From contig JAJDWX010000009.1 of the NCBI GenBank assembly GCA_022825385.1, positions 62,001-126,000 of the forward strand: 64,000 nt of DNA, given 5' to 3'. This stretch comes from Rhodothermales bacterium (GTDB taxonomy: Bacteria; Bacteroidota; Rhodothermia; Rhodothermales; VXPQ01). Shown piece by piece: positions 40,123-48,279 of the stretch (the stretch's first letter is position 1; every line of letters starts with the position of its first letter). The notes under the pieces were generated by a model that was not told where the DNA came from, did not search any database, and worked only from the letters and a program-made list of their open reading frames with translations. The position numbers and the translations under genes were made by a program.

Positions 40123-41532
40123 TTACGAACCGGCCTGGGATACGTCGGGCGCATTGTTTTCCTCGATGCGTATCGAGGCGTTATGATTCAGCGAGCGGCT
40201 GACGGCGCTGTACGGTCCTGTAATAACCTGATCGCCGACGGCAAGCCCCGCCTTTACCTCGATGTGCGTGTCGTCGGATATGCCCGTTTCCACCTTAACG
40301 ACGCGGGCCTTGCCGTCCGCCGCAAGGAATACCACCTTGCCCAGCGTCTCCTGCGCCGGGGCGGCCCCGGACGAATCCGAAGCCATTGCATCCGCGGCGT
40401 TCTCCTCCGTTTCCGCAGGGGCTTCGTCCTTTTCGTCCTCGTCGCCTATGCGGGATACGTCGCGCACGGTAACCGCCTGAATCGGAATGGCTACCGCATC
40501 CGTTACGGTTTCCGTATAGACGTCCACGGTTGCGCTCATGCCAGGCCGGAAAAGCGGCGCGTCGTCCAGGGGAGCGGATACTTCGTCCTGGGTGATCGTG
40601 CCCCGCTGCTCCGAATATCCTTCCTGGATGTTGTGGGCGTCCAGAATGCGCACCTTGACGGGAAATTCGGTTACCTGCTCCTGCGTTCCGGCGGCGGTCG
40701 TGCGGGCGGAGTTGGCGATCTCGGTCACCACGCCCCGGAAATTGCGTTCGGGATACGCATCGACTTCGATGGACGCGGTGTCGCCCAGCGCCACATTGAC
40801 GATTTCGTTCTCGTTGACCTCGATTTCCACCTCCATATGGTCGAGGCGGGCCACGCGCATCATTTCCGTACCGGCCATCTGGCTGGTTCCAACCACGCGT
40901 TCGCCCAGTTCCACGTGCAGTACGCTGATGGTGCCCGACATGGGACTGTAGATGGCTGTTTTACGCACCTGCTCTTCGGCTTCGCGCAGGCGCGCCTCGG
41001 CGCTTTCCACCGCATATTCCGCTCCTTCCAGGCCGGCCCTTGCTACTTCGTAGCGCGTTTCCGCCTGTTCCAGTACGCTTCGCGCAATGGCCTCGCGTTC
41101 GAATAAATCCCGTTGGCGCGTCCGTTCCGATTCGGCTTCCAGCAAATCGGCTTCGCGTTGCGCCATGGAGGCCTTTGCTTGCAACACGCCTGCGCGCGCC
41201 TGTTCCACTTGCGTAGCGTAGAAGTCGGGCTTGATCCGGGCTAGGAGCATGCCGCGCTGCACGGTGTCGCCTTCCTTGATGGGCAGCTGGATGATCTCGC
41301 CGGACACGTCCGGGCTGATCGCGACTTCTGTTTCGGGCTGCACTCTCCCCGAAGCCGTGACGATTTGCGTAATGCTGCGGGCTTCGGCTTGGGCCGTTTC
41401 CACCTGCGTGGCGTTATTTCCGTCCCCGAATATCCCCGTGACGCGCCCTGTGACAGCGACGGCCGCAAGAAAGAGGATCAATCCGCCCAATATCCACAGC
41501 AGGCGTTTCGTAGCGCTGGATTTTTTCGACAT
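40123..41532 (-). CDS. Efflux periplasmic adaptor (HlyD/MacA family)
   Basis: Links the inner-membrane permeases to the outer-membrane channel. One N-terminal membrane anchor (LLWILGGLILFLAAVAVTG), a lipoyl-like half motif VTASGRVQPETEVAISPDVS, a long coiled-coil hairpin (~residues 105-205, rich in Glu/Ala/Arg), then the returning lipoyl half KTAIYSPMSGTISVLHVELG and beta-barrel domains. An acidic stretch DEDEKDEAPAETEENAADAM near residue 370 is an unusual insert. The start at 41532 (MSKKSSATKRLLW) is preferred to an upstream extension. It sits between tolC-like and ATPase genes on the same strand. Confidence 0.92.
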   Translation of the reverse strand: MSKKSSATKRLLWILGGLILFLAAVAVTGRVTGIFGDGNNATQVETAQAEARSITQIVTASGRVQPETEVAISPDVSGEIIQLPIKEGDTVQRGMLLARIKPDFYATQVEQARAGVLQAKASMAQREADLLEAESERTRQRDLFEREAIARSVLEQAETRYEVARAGLEGAEYAVESAEARLREAEEQVRKTAIYSPMSGTISVLHVELGERVVGTSQMAGTEMMRVARLDHMEVEIEVNENEIVNVALGDTASIEVDAYPERNFRGVVTEIANSARTTAAGTQEQVTEFPVKVRILDAHNIQEGYSEQRGTITQDEVSAPLDDAPLFRPGMSATVDVYTETVTDAVAIPIQAVTVRDVSRIGDEDEKDEAPAETEENAADAMASDSSGAAPAQETLGKVVFLAADGKARVVKVETGISDDTHIEVKAGLAVGDQVITGPYSAVSRSLNHNASIRIEENNAPDVSQAGS

Positions 41533-41590
41533 GTTCCTGAATAGCGGAAGGTTTTGAAAAAGTTCTTGTTCCCGTCGCCTTGTTGCGAAG

Positions 41591-42976
41591 TCAGTCGAAC
41601 AGCGGCGTCGAAAGGTCCAGACGGCCCACAAAAAAGTCGACCAGTTTGCTCTGGAACAGGAAATTGTACTGGGCCTGCACCCGGTTGCTTACGGCGGCGA
41701 CATACTGGGCCTGCGATTGCGTCAGCTCCACCAGCGTGCCGGCGCCTACGTTGTACCGGTTCTGCGAGGCTTCGAGCGCGCGTTCGGCGGCGAGCACCTG
41801 GGTTTCGGATACTTCAAGGCTTTTGCGGGCCGCTTCGTATTCGAGGTATCCCTGCCGCACCTGCAAGGCTGCGTTCTGCTTCAGGTTTTCCATTTCCAGC
41901 ATGGCGTTACGGTATTGCACCTCGGCTTGCTGCACTTGCGCGGCCCGGGAGAAGCCGTCGAAGATCGGATAACTGATGCTGAAACCCAGCGAATTGCCCC
42001 GGTTGGCGTCGAGTTGATCGCGAAAAGATTCGTCTATGTCCGGCGAATAGTTCGAGCGGTAGCTGCCGCCGAAGTCCACGCGCGGCCAGTACGTCGATTT
42101 CGCCATGCGTATGCCCTGCTGCGCCGCCCGAACGCGCGCTTCCTGCGCCGCCAGGTCGTCGCGGGACGCAAAGGCGATATCGAAGAGTTCCTGAAGGTTG
42201 TAATCCTGCGGGGCGACAGGTACGTCTTCGTAGCGCGGCGCAACGAACTCGTATTCGTCCCGCGGATCGAGTTGCAGCACCTGGATGAGGCGGGCCTTGC
42301 TGAGTTCCGCGTCGCGCTCGGCGGTCAGCACGTCGAGTTCGGCTTGCGCCGTGGCCGCTTGCTGCTGGTACAGATCGGATATGGGCCGCGACCCGACGTT
42401 GACGAATTCCTCGATCTGGCTCAGAAGCTGGCGCTGGGCTTCCAGATTTTCCTTTTGGATGAGCACCAGTTGCTCCCCGTTTACATACAGGAGAAAATTG
42501 TTCGCCACGTTGAACGCCACGGTTTGCCGGGTTTGATCGTACGCCAGTTCGCTGGCTTGCAGGGCGTGTTGCGATTGCCGGAGGGACGCTATATTCGAAA
42601 ATCCGTCGAACAGGTTGATTTGCCCCGACACCGACCCGCTCAGGTTCTGGCTCGTGAACGGGATGGTGTTTCCGGCCTGGTCCTGCGCAAAACCGGAACC
42701 CCGCGATCCGTTGGTGGACATGGAGAACGAGGGGAAGAAATTCATCCGTCGCTGAAATACCTGTCGCGCGCTTAGCTGGACGTCGTTGCCGGATTGTTGC
42801 ACCTCGGTATTCTGGTCAAGGGCAATGCGGAGCGCTTCGTCAAAGGTGATGACGCGCGGTTGTTGCGCCTGCGCGACAGGCGCTCCGCCCACTGCAAACA
42901 GAAACATACCTGCCGCAAGAAGCAGCGCGAAAAGCGGCGTCCGGCGGAAACGACCGGCATGGTTCGCCATATACAT
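41591..42976 (-). CDS. TolC-type outer-membrane efflux protein
   Basis: The outer-membrane channel of a tripartite exporter. A signal peptide (LFALLLAAGMFLFAVGGAPV ending in AQAQQ) is followed by two repeated halves of the OEP domain: ITFDEALRIALDQNTEVQQS...LRQSQHALQASELAYDQTRQ and LQELFDIAFASRDDLAAQEA...NRYNVGAGTLVELTQSQAQY. The 461-residue length and Gln/Ala-rich helices fit. It is the first gene of a minus-strand operon with the adaptor and ATPase. The start may be the second Met at 42970. Confidence 0.94.
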   Translation of the reverse strand: MYMANHAGRFRRTPLFALLLAAGMFLFAVGGAPVAQAQQPRVITFDEALRIALDQNTEVQQSGNDVQLSARQVFQRRMNFFPSFSMSTNGSRGSGFAQDQAGNTIPFTSQNLSGSVSGQINLFDGFSNIASLRQSQHALQASELAYDQTRQTVAFNVANNFLLYVNGEQLVLIQKENLEAQRQLLSQIEEFVNVGSRPISDLYQQQAATAQAELDVLTAERDAELSKARLIQVLQLDPRDEYEFVAPRYEDVPVAPQDYNLQELFDIAFASRDDLAAQEARVRAAQQGIRMAKSTYWPRVDFGGSYRSNYSPDIDESFRDQLDANRGNSLGFSISYPIFDGFSRAAQVQQAEVQYRNAMLEMENLKQNAALQVRQGYLEYEAARKSLEVSETQVLAAERALEASQNRYNVGAGTLVELTQSQAQYVAAVSNRVQAQYNFLFQSKLVDFFVGRLDLSTPLFD

Positions 42977-43151
42977 GATTTCGGTCTGGACTGAATTTCG
43001 GGGTGTTCCGTAAGGAATGTCTCTTGCTCCAGGGCGGATTCGCAGAGCAAAATGTCGGGCCTAACGTGCCGTTACGAAAAAAAAGCCCCGGTGTTGCGCT
43101 TGTCGCCGCAGAAAAATCTGCTTTTCCGAAAATTCGGCGGGGGAGGGAGCG

Positions 43152-43238
43152 CGGAGGGGGAGGGATTCGAACCCCCGGTACCCGCGAGGGTACGCCGGTT
43201 TTCAAGACCGGTGCATTCGTCCGCTCTGCCACCCCTCC
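43152..43238 (-). tRNA. tRNA-Ser (anticodon UGA)
   Basis: On the minus strand the acceptor arm GGAGGGG pairs with CCCCTCC, the anticodon loop reads CTTGAAA (anticodon TGA), a long variable arm (GTACCCTCGCGGGTAC) marks a serine tRNA, and the T-arm has GGTTCGAATC. The discriminator base is G and no CCA is encoded. The remaining gap up to glpF (43239-43336) and towards the TolC gene shows nothing else. Confidence 0.97.
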
Positions 43239-43336
43239 GGGAGCCGTTCTGTAATTTGTTTGGCGCAGGCACTGTACAAGTTGCCGTTCCTCCGGTTCCT
43301 CAAGGGCAACGGACGCGCCGTCGCCGCCGAAGGATT

Positions 43337-44059
43337 TTACGCGCCCGCCGCGCCCAATATACTATAGGCCAGCCCGGCCAGCGCGCCCCCGGCGAACGGA
43401 CCGAGCACGGGAACCCATGCGTATCCCCAGTCGCTGTCTCGCTTGCCTTGCCCGAGGGGAAGGAGGGCGTGCATGATGCGCGGACTCAGGTCGCGGGCCG
43501 GATTGATGGCGTATCCCGTCGTGCCGCCAAGGCACAGGCCGATGGCCAGCACCAGCAGCCCCACCGGCAAGGCGTCCAGGGCGCCCAGGCCGGTATCGGG
43601 GGTCGCCATGTACAATACGCCGAAGACGAGCACGAATGTGCCGATGACCTCTGAAAGAAAATTCGCTCCTCCGCTTCGGATCTCCGGGGCGGTGCAGAAA
43701 ACGCCCAGTTTGCGATCTCCGTTCTCGGTATGCAGGAAATGCGGACGATAATGCGCATAGGTCAGCAAGGCGCCCAGCGCGGCCCCGAGAAATTGTGCAA
43801 TCAGATACCCCGGCACCTGCGCCCAGCCAAACTTGCCCGCGACGGCCAGCCCGAGGGTTACGGCCGGATTGATATGCGCGCCGGAAAAGGAGGCGACGCA
43901 GAATACGGCCGCAAACACGGCCATGCCCCACCCGAACGTAACGACGATCCAGCCCGCGTTCTCGCCTTTGGTGCCTTTGAGCAAGACATTCGCTACGACG
44001 CCGTCGCCCAGCAAAATGAGCAAGGCGGTTCCGATGAATTCAGCTAAAAAGGGAGTCAT
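43337..44059 (-). CDS. glpF: Glycerol uptake facilitator (aquaglyceroporin)
   Basis: A six-helix MIP-family channel for glycerol. Both NPA loops are present: SGAHINPAVTLG (NPA at 64-66) and TGYAINPARDLSPRI (186-188). Asp190 directly after the second NPA-Arg is the mark of glycerol-conducting members as opposed to strict water channels. 240 residues, normal. It follows glpK by 57 bases on the same strand, giving the usual pair in which glycerol entering the cell is trapped by phosphorylation. Confidence 0.95.
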   Translation of the reverse strand: MTPFLAEFIGTALLILLGDGVVANVLLKGTKGENAGWIVVTFGWGMAVFAAVFCVASFSGAHINPAVTLGLAVAGKFGWAQVPGYLIAQFLGAALGALLTYAHYRPHFLHTENGDRKLGVFCTAPEIRSGGANFLSEVIGTFVLVFGVLYMATPDTGLGALDALPVGLLVLAIGLCLGGTTGYAINPARDLSPRIMHALLPLGQGKRDSDWGYAWVPVLGPFAGGALAGLAYSILGAAGA

Positions 44060-44116
44060 GGCGCAGGGAGGAAGCGTGGAGGGACAGTGCGTGGAAGGAG
44101 CGCGGGCGTACGTTGC

Positions 44117-45619
44117 TCAGGAGGGGGGTTCCCAGCCTTTGGCGCGTTCGAGTGCGCGGCGCCATTGCCGGAGCATGTTTTCGGCGATGTCTCGGTCCAT
44201 GGCGGGTTCGAATCGCTGATCTGCCTGCCATTGCGCGGCGATTTCTTCCTGGTCTGCCCAGAAGTTCGCCGCCAGGCCCGCAAGGTAGGCGGCGCCCAGG
44301 GCGGTCGTTTCGGCGATGCGGGGGCGCACTGCGGGGACGCCCAGCAAGTCGGACTGAAACTGCATGAGCAAATTGTTCGCCGTGGCGCCGCCGTCGACGC
44401 GCAGCTCGGCAAGGCGCAACGCGGCGTCTGCCTCCATGGCCCGAATCAGGTCCGCCGTCTGGAACGCGATGCTTTCCAGCGCGGCGCGGGCAATGTGTCC
44501 GGCTGTGGCGCCCCGCGTCAACCCGACAATGGTTCCTCGGGCGTACGGATCCCAGTGCGGCGAGCCCAGGCCGGTGAACGCCGGCACGAAATACACGCCT
44601 CCGTTGTCGGGGACGGAACGCGCCAGGGATTCTACGTCCGCCGAAGCCCGGATGAGGCCAAGCCCGTCTCGCAGCCATTGTACGACGGCGCCTGCGACAA
44701 ACACGCTTCCTTCCAGGGCGTATTCGGTGCGGTCCCCGATGCGCCAGGCAATGGTCGTGAGCAGGCGATGCTTCGATTGCACGGCTTGTTCGCCCGTTTG
44801 CATCAGGAGGAAACACCCGGTGCCGTAGGTATTCTTGACCATGCCCGGCTTTGCGCAGACCTGTCCGAACAGGGCGGCTTGCTGATCTCCGGCGATGCCC
44901 GCGATGGGGACGTTCGGCATAAACGCGCGGTCCGAGGTCCTGGCGTACACCTCGCTGGACGAGCGAACCTGGGGCAACAGGCTGCGGGGCACCCCGAAAA
45001 TACCGAGGAGTTCGTCGTCCCACTTGTTCGCGTGGATGTTGTAGAGCAGGGTGCGGGAGGCGTTCGTGGCGTCGGTTACGTGGACGCCGCCCGCCGTCAT
45101 GTTCCAGATCAGCCAGGAATCCACGGTGCCGAAAGCCAGTTCGCCCCGTTCCGCTTTGTCCCGGGCTCCCTCCACGTGGTCGAGCAGCCAGCGGACTTTG
45201 GTGCCCGAGAAGTAGGCGTCCAGCACAAGGCCTGTCCGGTCGCGAATCAGGTCGGCGTGTCCGGCTTCGCGGAGGCGGTCGCACATGCCTGCGGTGCGGC
45301 GGTCCTGCCATACGATGGCGTTGTGGATGGGTTGGCCGGTGCGGCGGTCCCATACGACGGTTGTTTCCCGCTGGTTCGCGACGCCGATGGCGGCTATGTC
45401 GGAGGCGGCGAGGTTTGCGCCCGCCAGCGCTTCGGCGGCTACGCCCGCCTGGGAAGACCATATTTCCTGCGGATCGTGCTCGACCCAGCCCGGTTGCGGG
45501 AAAATTTGCCGGAATTCGCGTTGCGCTACGCCCCGGATTGCCCCGCTGCGGTCGAACAGCATGGCCCGGGAACTGGTTGTGCCCTGATCGAGGGCGAGAA
45601 TATATCCTGGATCGGGCAT
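44117..45619 (-). CDS. glpK: Glycerol kinase
   Basis: Phosphorylates glycerol to glycerol 3-phosphate. FGGY-family landmarks: [18 protein letters not shown] (ATP phosphate loop, residues 7-24), [63 protein letters not shown] and a C-terminal [20 protein letters not shown]. The 500-residue length is standard. It is the promoter-proximal gene of the glpK-glpF pair and lies 64 bases downstream of the RelE-IF2C fusion gene at the edge of the accessory island. Confidence 0.97.
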   Translation of the reverse strand: MPDPGYILALDQGTTSSRAMLFDRSGAIRGVAQREFRQIFPQPGWVEHDPQEIWSSQAGVAAEALAGANLAASDIAAIGVANQRETTVVWDRRTGQPIHNAIVWQDRRTAGMCDRLREAGHADLIRDRTGLVLDAYFSGTKVRWLLDHVEGARDKAERGELAFGTVDSWLIWNMTAGGVHVTDATNASRTLLYNIHANKWDDELLGIFGVPRSLLPQVRSSSEVYARTSDRAFMPNVPIAGIAGDQQAALFGQVCAKPGMVKNTYGTGCFLLMQTGEQAVQSKHRLLTTIAWRIGDRTEYALEGSVFVAGAVVQWLRDGLGLIRASADVESLARSVPDNGGVYFVPAFTGLGSPHWDPYARGTIVGLTRGATAGHIARAALESIAFQTADLIRAMEADAALRLAELRVDGGATANNLLMQFQSDLLGVPAVRPRIAETTALGAAYLAGLAANFWADQEEIAAQWQADQRFEPAMDRDIAENMLRQWRRALERAKGWEPPS

Positions 45620-45683
45620 GGGTCAGGGGCGGTTTGCAGGCGTTTGCGGGGTTGGCGGCGTTGCAATATAGGATACCCGGCGG

Positions 45684-46454
45684 TCAGTAGCTTTCGATGC
45701 GGTCCCCGACCCGGATGTTCGGGTAACTCCGGACGCCGATGCCGCATTCGTAGCCCTTCTTGACTTCCTGTACGTTCTCACGGAAATGCTTGAGCGAATC
45801 GATTTTTCCTTTATGGATCGCCATGCCGCCGCGGATGATGCGTATCTGGTCCTCGCAGGCGATTTTGCCTTCGAGCACATAGCAACCAGCCACTTTGCCG
45901 TTATAGTACAATTCGCGCACTTCCGCCGCGCCTTTCGCAGCGAGCCTGTTTTTGTCCGGGAAGGGTTCGCCTGGTTCGCGCTGTCCGTTGCGGGCGTTTG
46001 CAATGGCGCTGCGAAGGGCGGAGAGGGAGGCCAAACAGGTATCGACCGTCTTTTCTGCGAATGCAAGCAGGCCGAACCGGATCGATTTTTTCTGTTGCGT
46101 CGCGGGAACAGGAGGCGCTGTTTCCGGGGCGGGTTGCGTGGCTTTTGTCTCTTCCGTTGCGTTGTTTCCAGCGCGGGTTTTTGTTTTATGCCGTTTAGCC
46201 CATTGGTAGGCCTCGTCGTGGTGCCCCACATAGCGCAAACGCAGATGATTTTCGCGCTCGTTCCAGTCTGCAATAATGCGCATGTCGTGGTTGACGCGGG
46301 CGGACCAACCCCCGTCGCGCAACTTTTTCAAACGCAGTCCGCGCCCGCGGCGTTTGCTGACCAGATCGAAAACGGATGTCTTTACGGCTTTCTGTTCGTC
46401 GTTGGCAAGTCGGGCGAGGCTATCCAGAAAAGTGTCGTCAATGCGAAAATGCAT
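45684..46454 (-). CDS. RelE/ParE-like toxin domain fused to an IF-2 C-terminal domain
   Basis: One uninterrupted 256-residue frame joins two unrelated domains. Residues 1-90 resemble RelE/ParE-type proteins: FLDSLARLANDEQKAVKTSV, then LRLKKLRDGGWSARVNHDMR and LRYVGHHDEAYQWAKRH, the last being typical of RelE-like domains also found on some UvrD-type helicases. Residues 91-124 are a Pro/Thr-rich linker. Residues ~176-256 match the last domain of translation initiation factor IF-2: AAEVRELYYNGKVAGCYVLE, GKIACEDQIRIIRGG, SLKHFRENVQEVKKGYECGI and NIRVGDRIESY. In IF-2 that domain holds the formyl-Met end of initiator tRNA. No antitoxin gene is adjacent. I know of no described protein with this layout; the function is unknown. 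Confidence 0.8.
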   Translation of the reverse strand: MHFRIDDTFLDSLARLANDEQKAVKTSVFDLVSKRRGRGLRLKKLRDGGWSARVNHDMRIIADWNERENHLRLRYVGHHDEAYQWAKRHKTKTRAGNNATEETKATQPAPETAPPVPATQQKKSIRFGLLAFAEKTVDTCLASLSALRSAIANARNGQREPGEPFPDKNRLAAKGAAEVRELYYNGKVAGCYVLEGKIACEDQIRIIRGGMAIHKGKIDSLKHFRENVQEVKKGYECGIGVRSYPNIRVGDRIESY

Positions 46455-46529
46455 GGGATCTGCTTGCGAAACTGCGTTTTAACCGTAATATAAGGCAGCG
46501 CGGGTTGACGAGGGAGCGGAAGATGGGCG

Positions 46530-46661
46530 CTATCGCGCGTCGCCGGATCGCTTCTCGTCGTACCATTCTTTGCCTTTGCCGACGGCCTTGTTTACCTGAA
46601 CGGAAACGGTTTCTGCGACCTGGTGGGTAAGTTCCGCGGCCTGATCGGTGACGCGCGTTTT
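46530..46661 (-). pseudogene. Open-frame remnant without start codon
   Basis: Directly after the stop codon of the HicB-ATPase gene, another minus-strand frame reads VTDQAAELTHQVAETVSVQV then NKAVGKGKEWYDEKRSGDAR and stops at 46530. It has the regular amphipathic look of a coding sequence (YtxH-like proteins come to mind) but begins right behind a TAA with no ATG, GTG or TTG start. It is best seen as the surviving end of a lost gene. Confidence 0.35.
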
Positions 46662-46666
46662 TTATT

Positions 46667-48226
46667 TCAGGAATCTCCCAGGGCTTCGTGTTCCAAAAGC
46701 GCCGTCTTTCCAATCATTTCCACGATGCGGACGATGCATTCGTATCCGCTGGCGTCCGTAAGGCGCAATGGTTGATTCAGTTTGAAATGAACCGGTTGCT
46801 GTTTGCCTTCGTCGATTGAAATATTGCTTGCATGAAGATACATGCGGTCGTGCGGGTCGAGGATGGGGTTGAGCCGTCCGGTCAGGCGGGGTATATGGCC
46901 GGTTCCTTCCGGGAATAGTATGGATCCGCCTTTGGGCAACGGTTCCAGTTCCATGGAAAGCGGCTCCGGCGGACGCCAATTTCGCTCCACCTGGGCGGCG
47001 TGTCCGGGCGCTGCGCAGAAAACGGTGATGGGGAGTTCCGCGTGAAATCCAAAAGCGACTCGTCCAAACGTATCGGTTTTTTCTTCCATCCACGTCTTGT
47101 TGGGGTATAGTGCAACCACTTGGGCGCCTGCAAGCGGTTGGCCGCCCGCGACGACGTATATTTCCCCTTCGATCCCCGCTACCGGCGGCGAGGAGGCCGG
47201 GATCGTCAGCCGCAGTTCTGCGCCGTCTAGCAATTCATAGTCTGGATCGCGTCCCGTCAAGTCGCGTGTTTCTGTGTAGATGACAGGAACGCCTTCGCCG
47301 CGCTGCTCCATAAAATATTCCCGGCTTCCCGCCCCAGGAATATCTCCGACGGCAAGCCTGCGGAGAATGGAAGCCAGCGTTGCGTTGCGCATCGCTTGTC
47401 GGCTACGGATGGATTCTATGGCGAGCGTGTTGGGCAAGGCGCCCGGCGAGTACAATTCTATGCGGTCCTCAAAGACGAAGAGCCGTATTTTCGCATTTTC
47501 TATTGAATAATCCCGGTGGACCACCGCATTGACGATGGCTTCGAATACCGCGCGCGGACTGAATTGCGGGGTTTCTATCCGACCGGGGTCCTTGCGCGCC
47601 GCTACCCACGTATTGCGCTTGACGAAATCGACGGCCTCGCGAATCTGTTTGTCCAGCGGGCCGGTAATGGTTTTCGCGTCGTGTTGGCTTGCCTGGCCAA
47701 GGACGGCGCCGCGATAGCAAACCGCTTCGATTTTTGCGCTGCGTACGTACTCTTCTGGATGTGTTGTACAAAGCAATGCGCCCGCTACCGTTGCGCGGGG
47801 TACGCCGGTGTCGTCTTCCCGCACCAGGCCCAGTTTTGCGAGCTGGATCGTTCGGGGTTCGGTCGCGCGCGAACTCAGAAAACGATCCGTTAGCGCCTCG
47901 TCGAGCGTATTGGGGCCGGTTCCATCGATGACTATTTCGTCTGGCCCGAGCATTCCGGAACGCCCGCGTTGCTGAAATAGACGGTTTAGCGCCTCCGGGG
48001 ATAGTTCTCGTTTGGAACTGCCTTGCCGGGTCAGATACCCTCCGGGACTTTTGTGGACCAGGGCGCTTTGTTCGATCTGGACGGACAGACAGCCTTCAAT
48101 GGCTTCGCCGAGGTTTGCCAATACATCCTTGAGGGATTCGCCCTGCGTCGCGCATCCGGGGATAGAGGGTGCTTCTGCCCAATATCCGCCTTCTTCTGCT
48201 TTATGGATCACGACGTTCAGTTGCAC
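46667..48226 (-). CDS. HicB-like domain fused to the C-terminal part of an AlbA_2/HATPase_c_4 protein
   Basis: From the GTG at 48226 the first ~55 residues are a HicB antitoxin-type domain (VQLNVVIHKAEEGGYWAEAP, GCATQGESLKDVLANLGEAI). At about residue 60 the frame enters the end of a Schlafen/AlbA_2 domain (GGYLTRQGSSKRELSPEALN, then RLFQQRGR), whose DNA-binding front half is absent. A GHKL-type region follows, with the N-box FEAIVNAVVHRDY at ~228-240. Residues ~360-440 look like a carboxypeptidase-regulatory-type beta domain, and the C-terminus (GHIPRLTGRLNPILDPHDRM) is unassigned. There is no HicA gene. The layout suggests a chimera made by deletion between a hicB gene and an ATPase gene, kept in frame. 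Confidence 0.78.
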   Translation of the reverse strand: MQLNVVIHKAEEGGYWAEAPSIPGCATQGESLKDVLANLGEAIEGCLSVQIEQSALVHKSPGGYLTRQGSSKRELSPEALNRLFQQRGRSGMLGPDEIVIDGTGPNTLDEALTDRFLSSRATEPRTIQLAKLGLVREDDTGVPRATVAGALLCTTHPEEYVRSAKIEAVCYRGAVLGQASQHDAKTITGPLDKQIREAVDFVKRNTWVAARKDPGRIETPQFSPRAVFEAIVNAVVHRDYSIENAKIRLFVFEDRIELYSPGALPNTLAIESIRSRQAMRNATLASILRRLAVGDIPGAGSREYFMEQRGEGVPVIYTETRDLTGRDPDYELLDGAELRLTIPASSPPVAGIEGEIYVVAGGQPLAGAQVVALYPNKTWMEEKTDTFGRVAFGFHAELPITVFCAAPGHAAQVERNWRPPEPLSMELEPLPKGGSILFPEGTGHIPRLTGRLNPILDPHDRMYLHASNISIDEGKQQPVHFKLNQPLRLTDASGYECIVRIVEMIGKTALLEHEALGDS

Positions 48227-48279
48227 TGTACTTGGCTTTGGGTAGCCTCGTCTGTGAAACAGGCCAGATCGCGTGGCGA

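Noticed and set aside
46455-46713. Antitoxin gene for the RelE-IF2C fusion
   Set aside because: The frames upstream of the fusion show no antitoxin-like helix pattern; the only coding-like piece is a start-less remnant.
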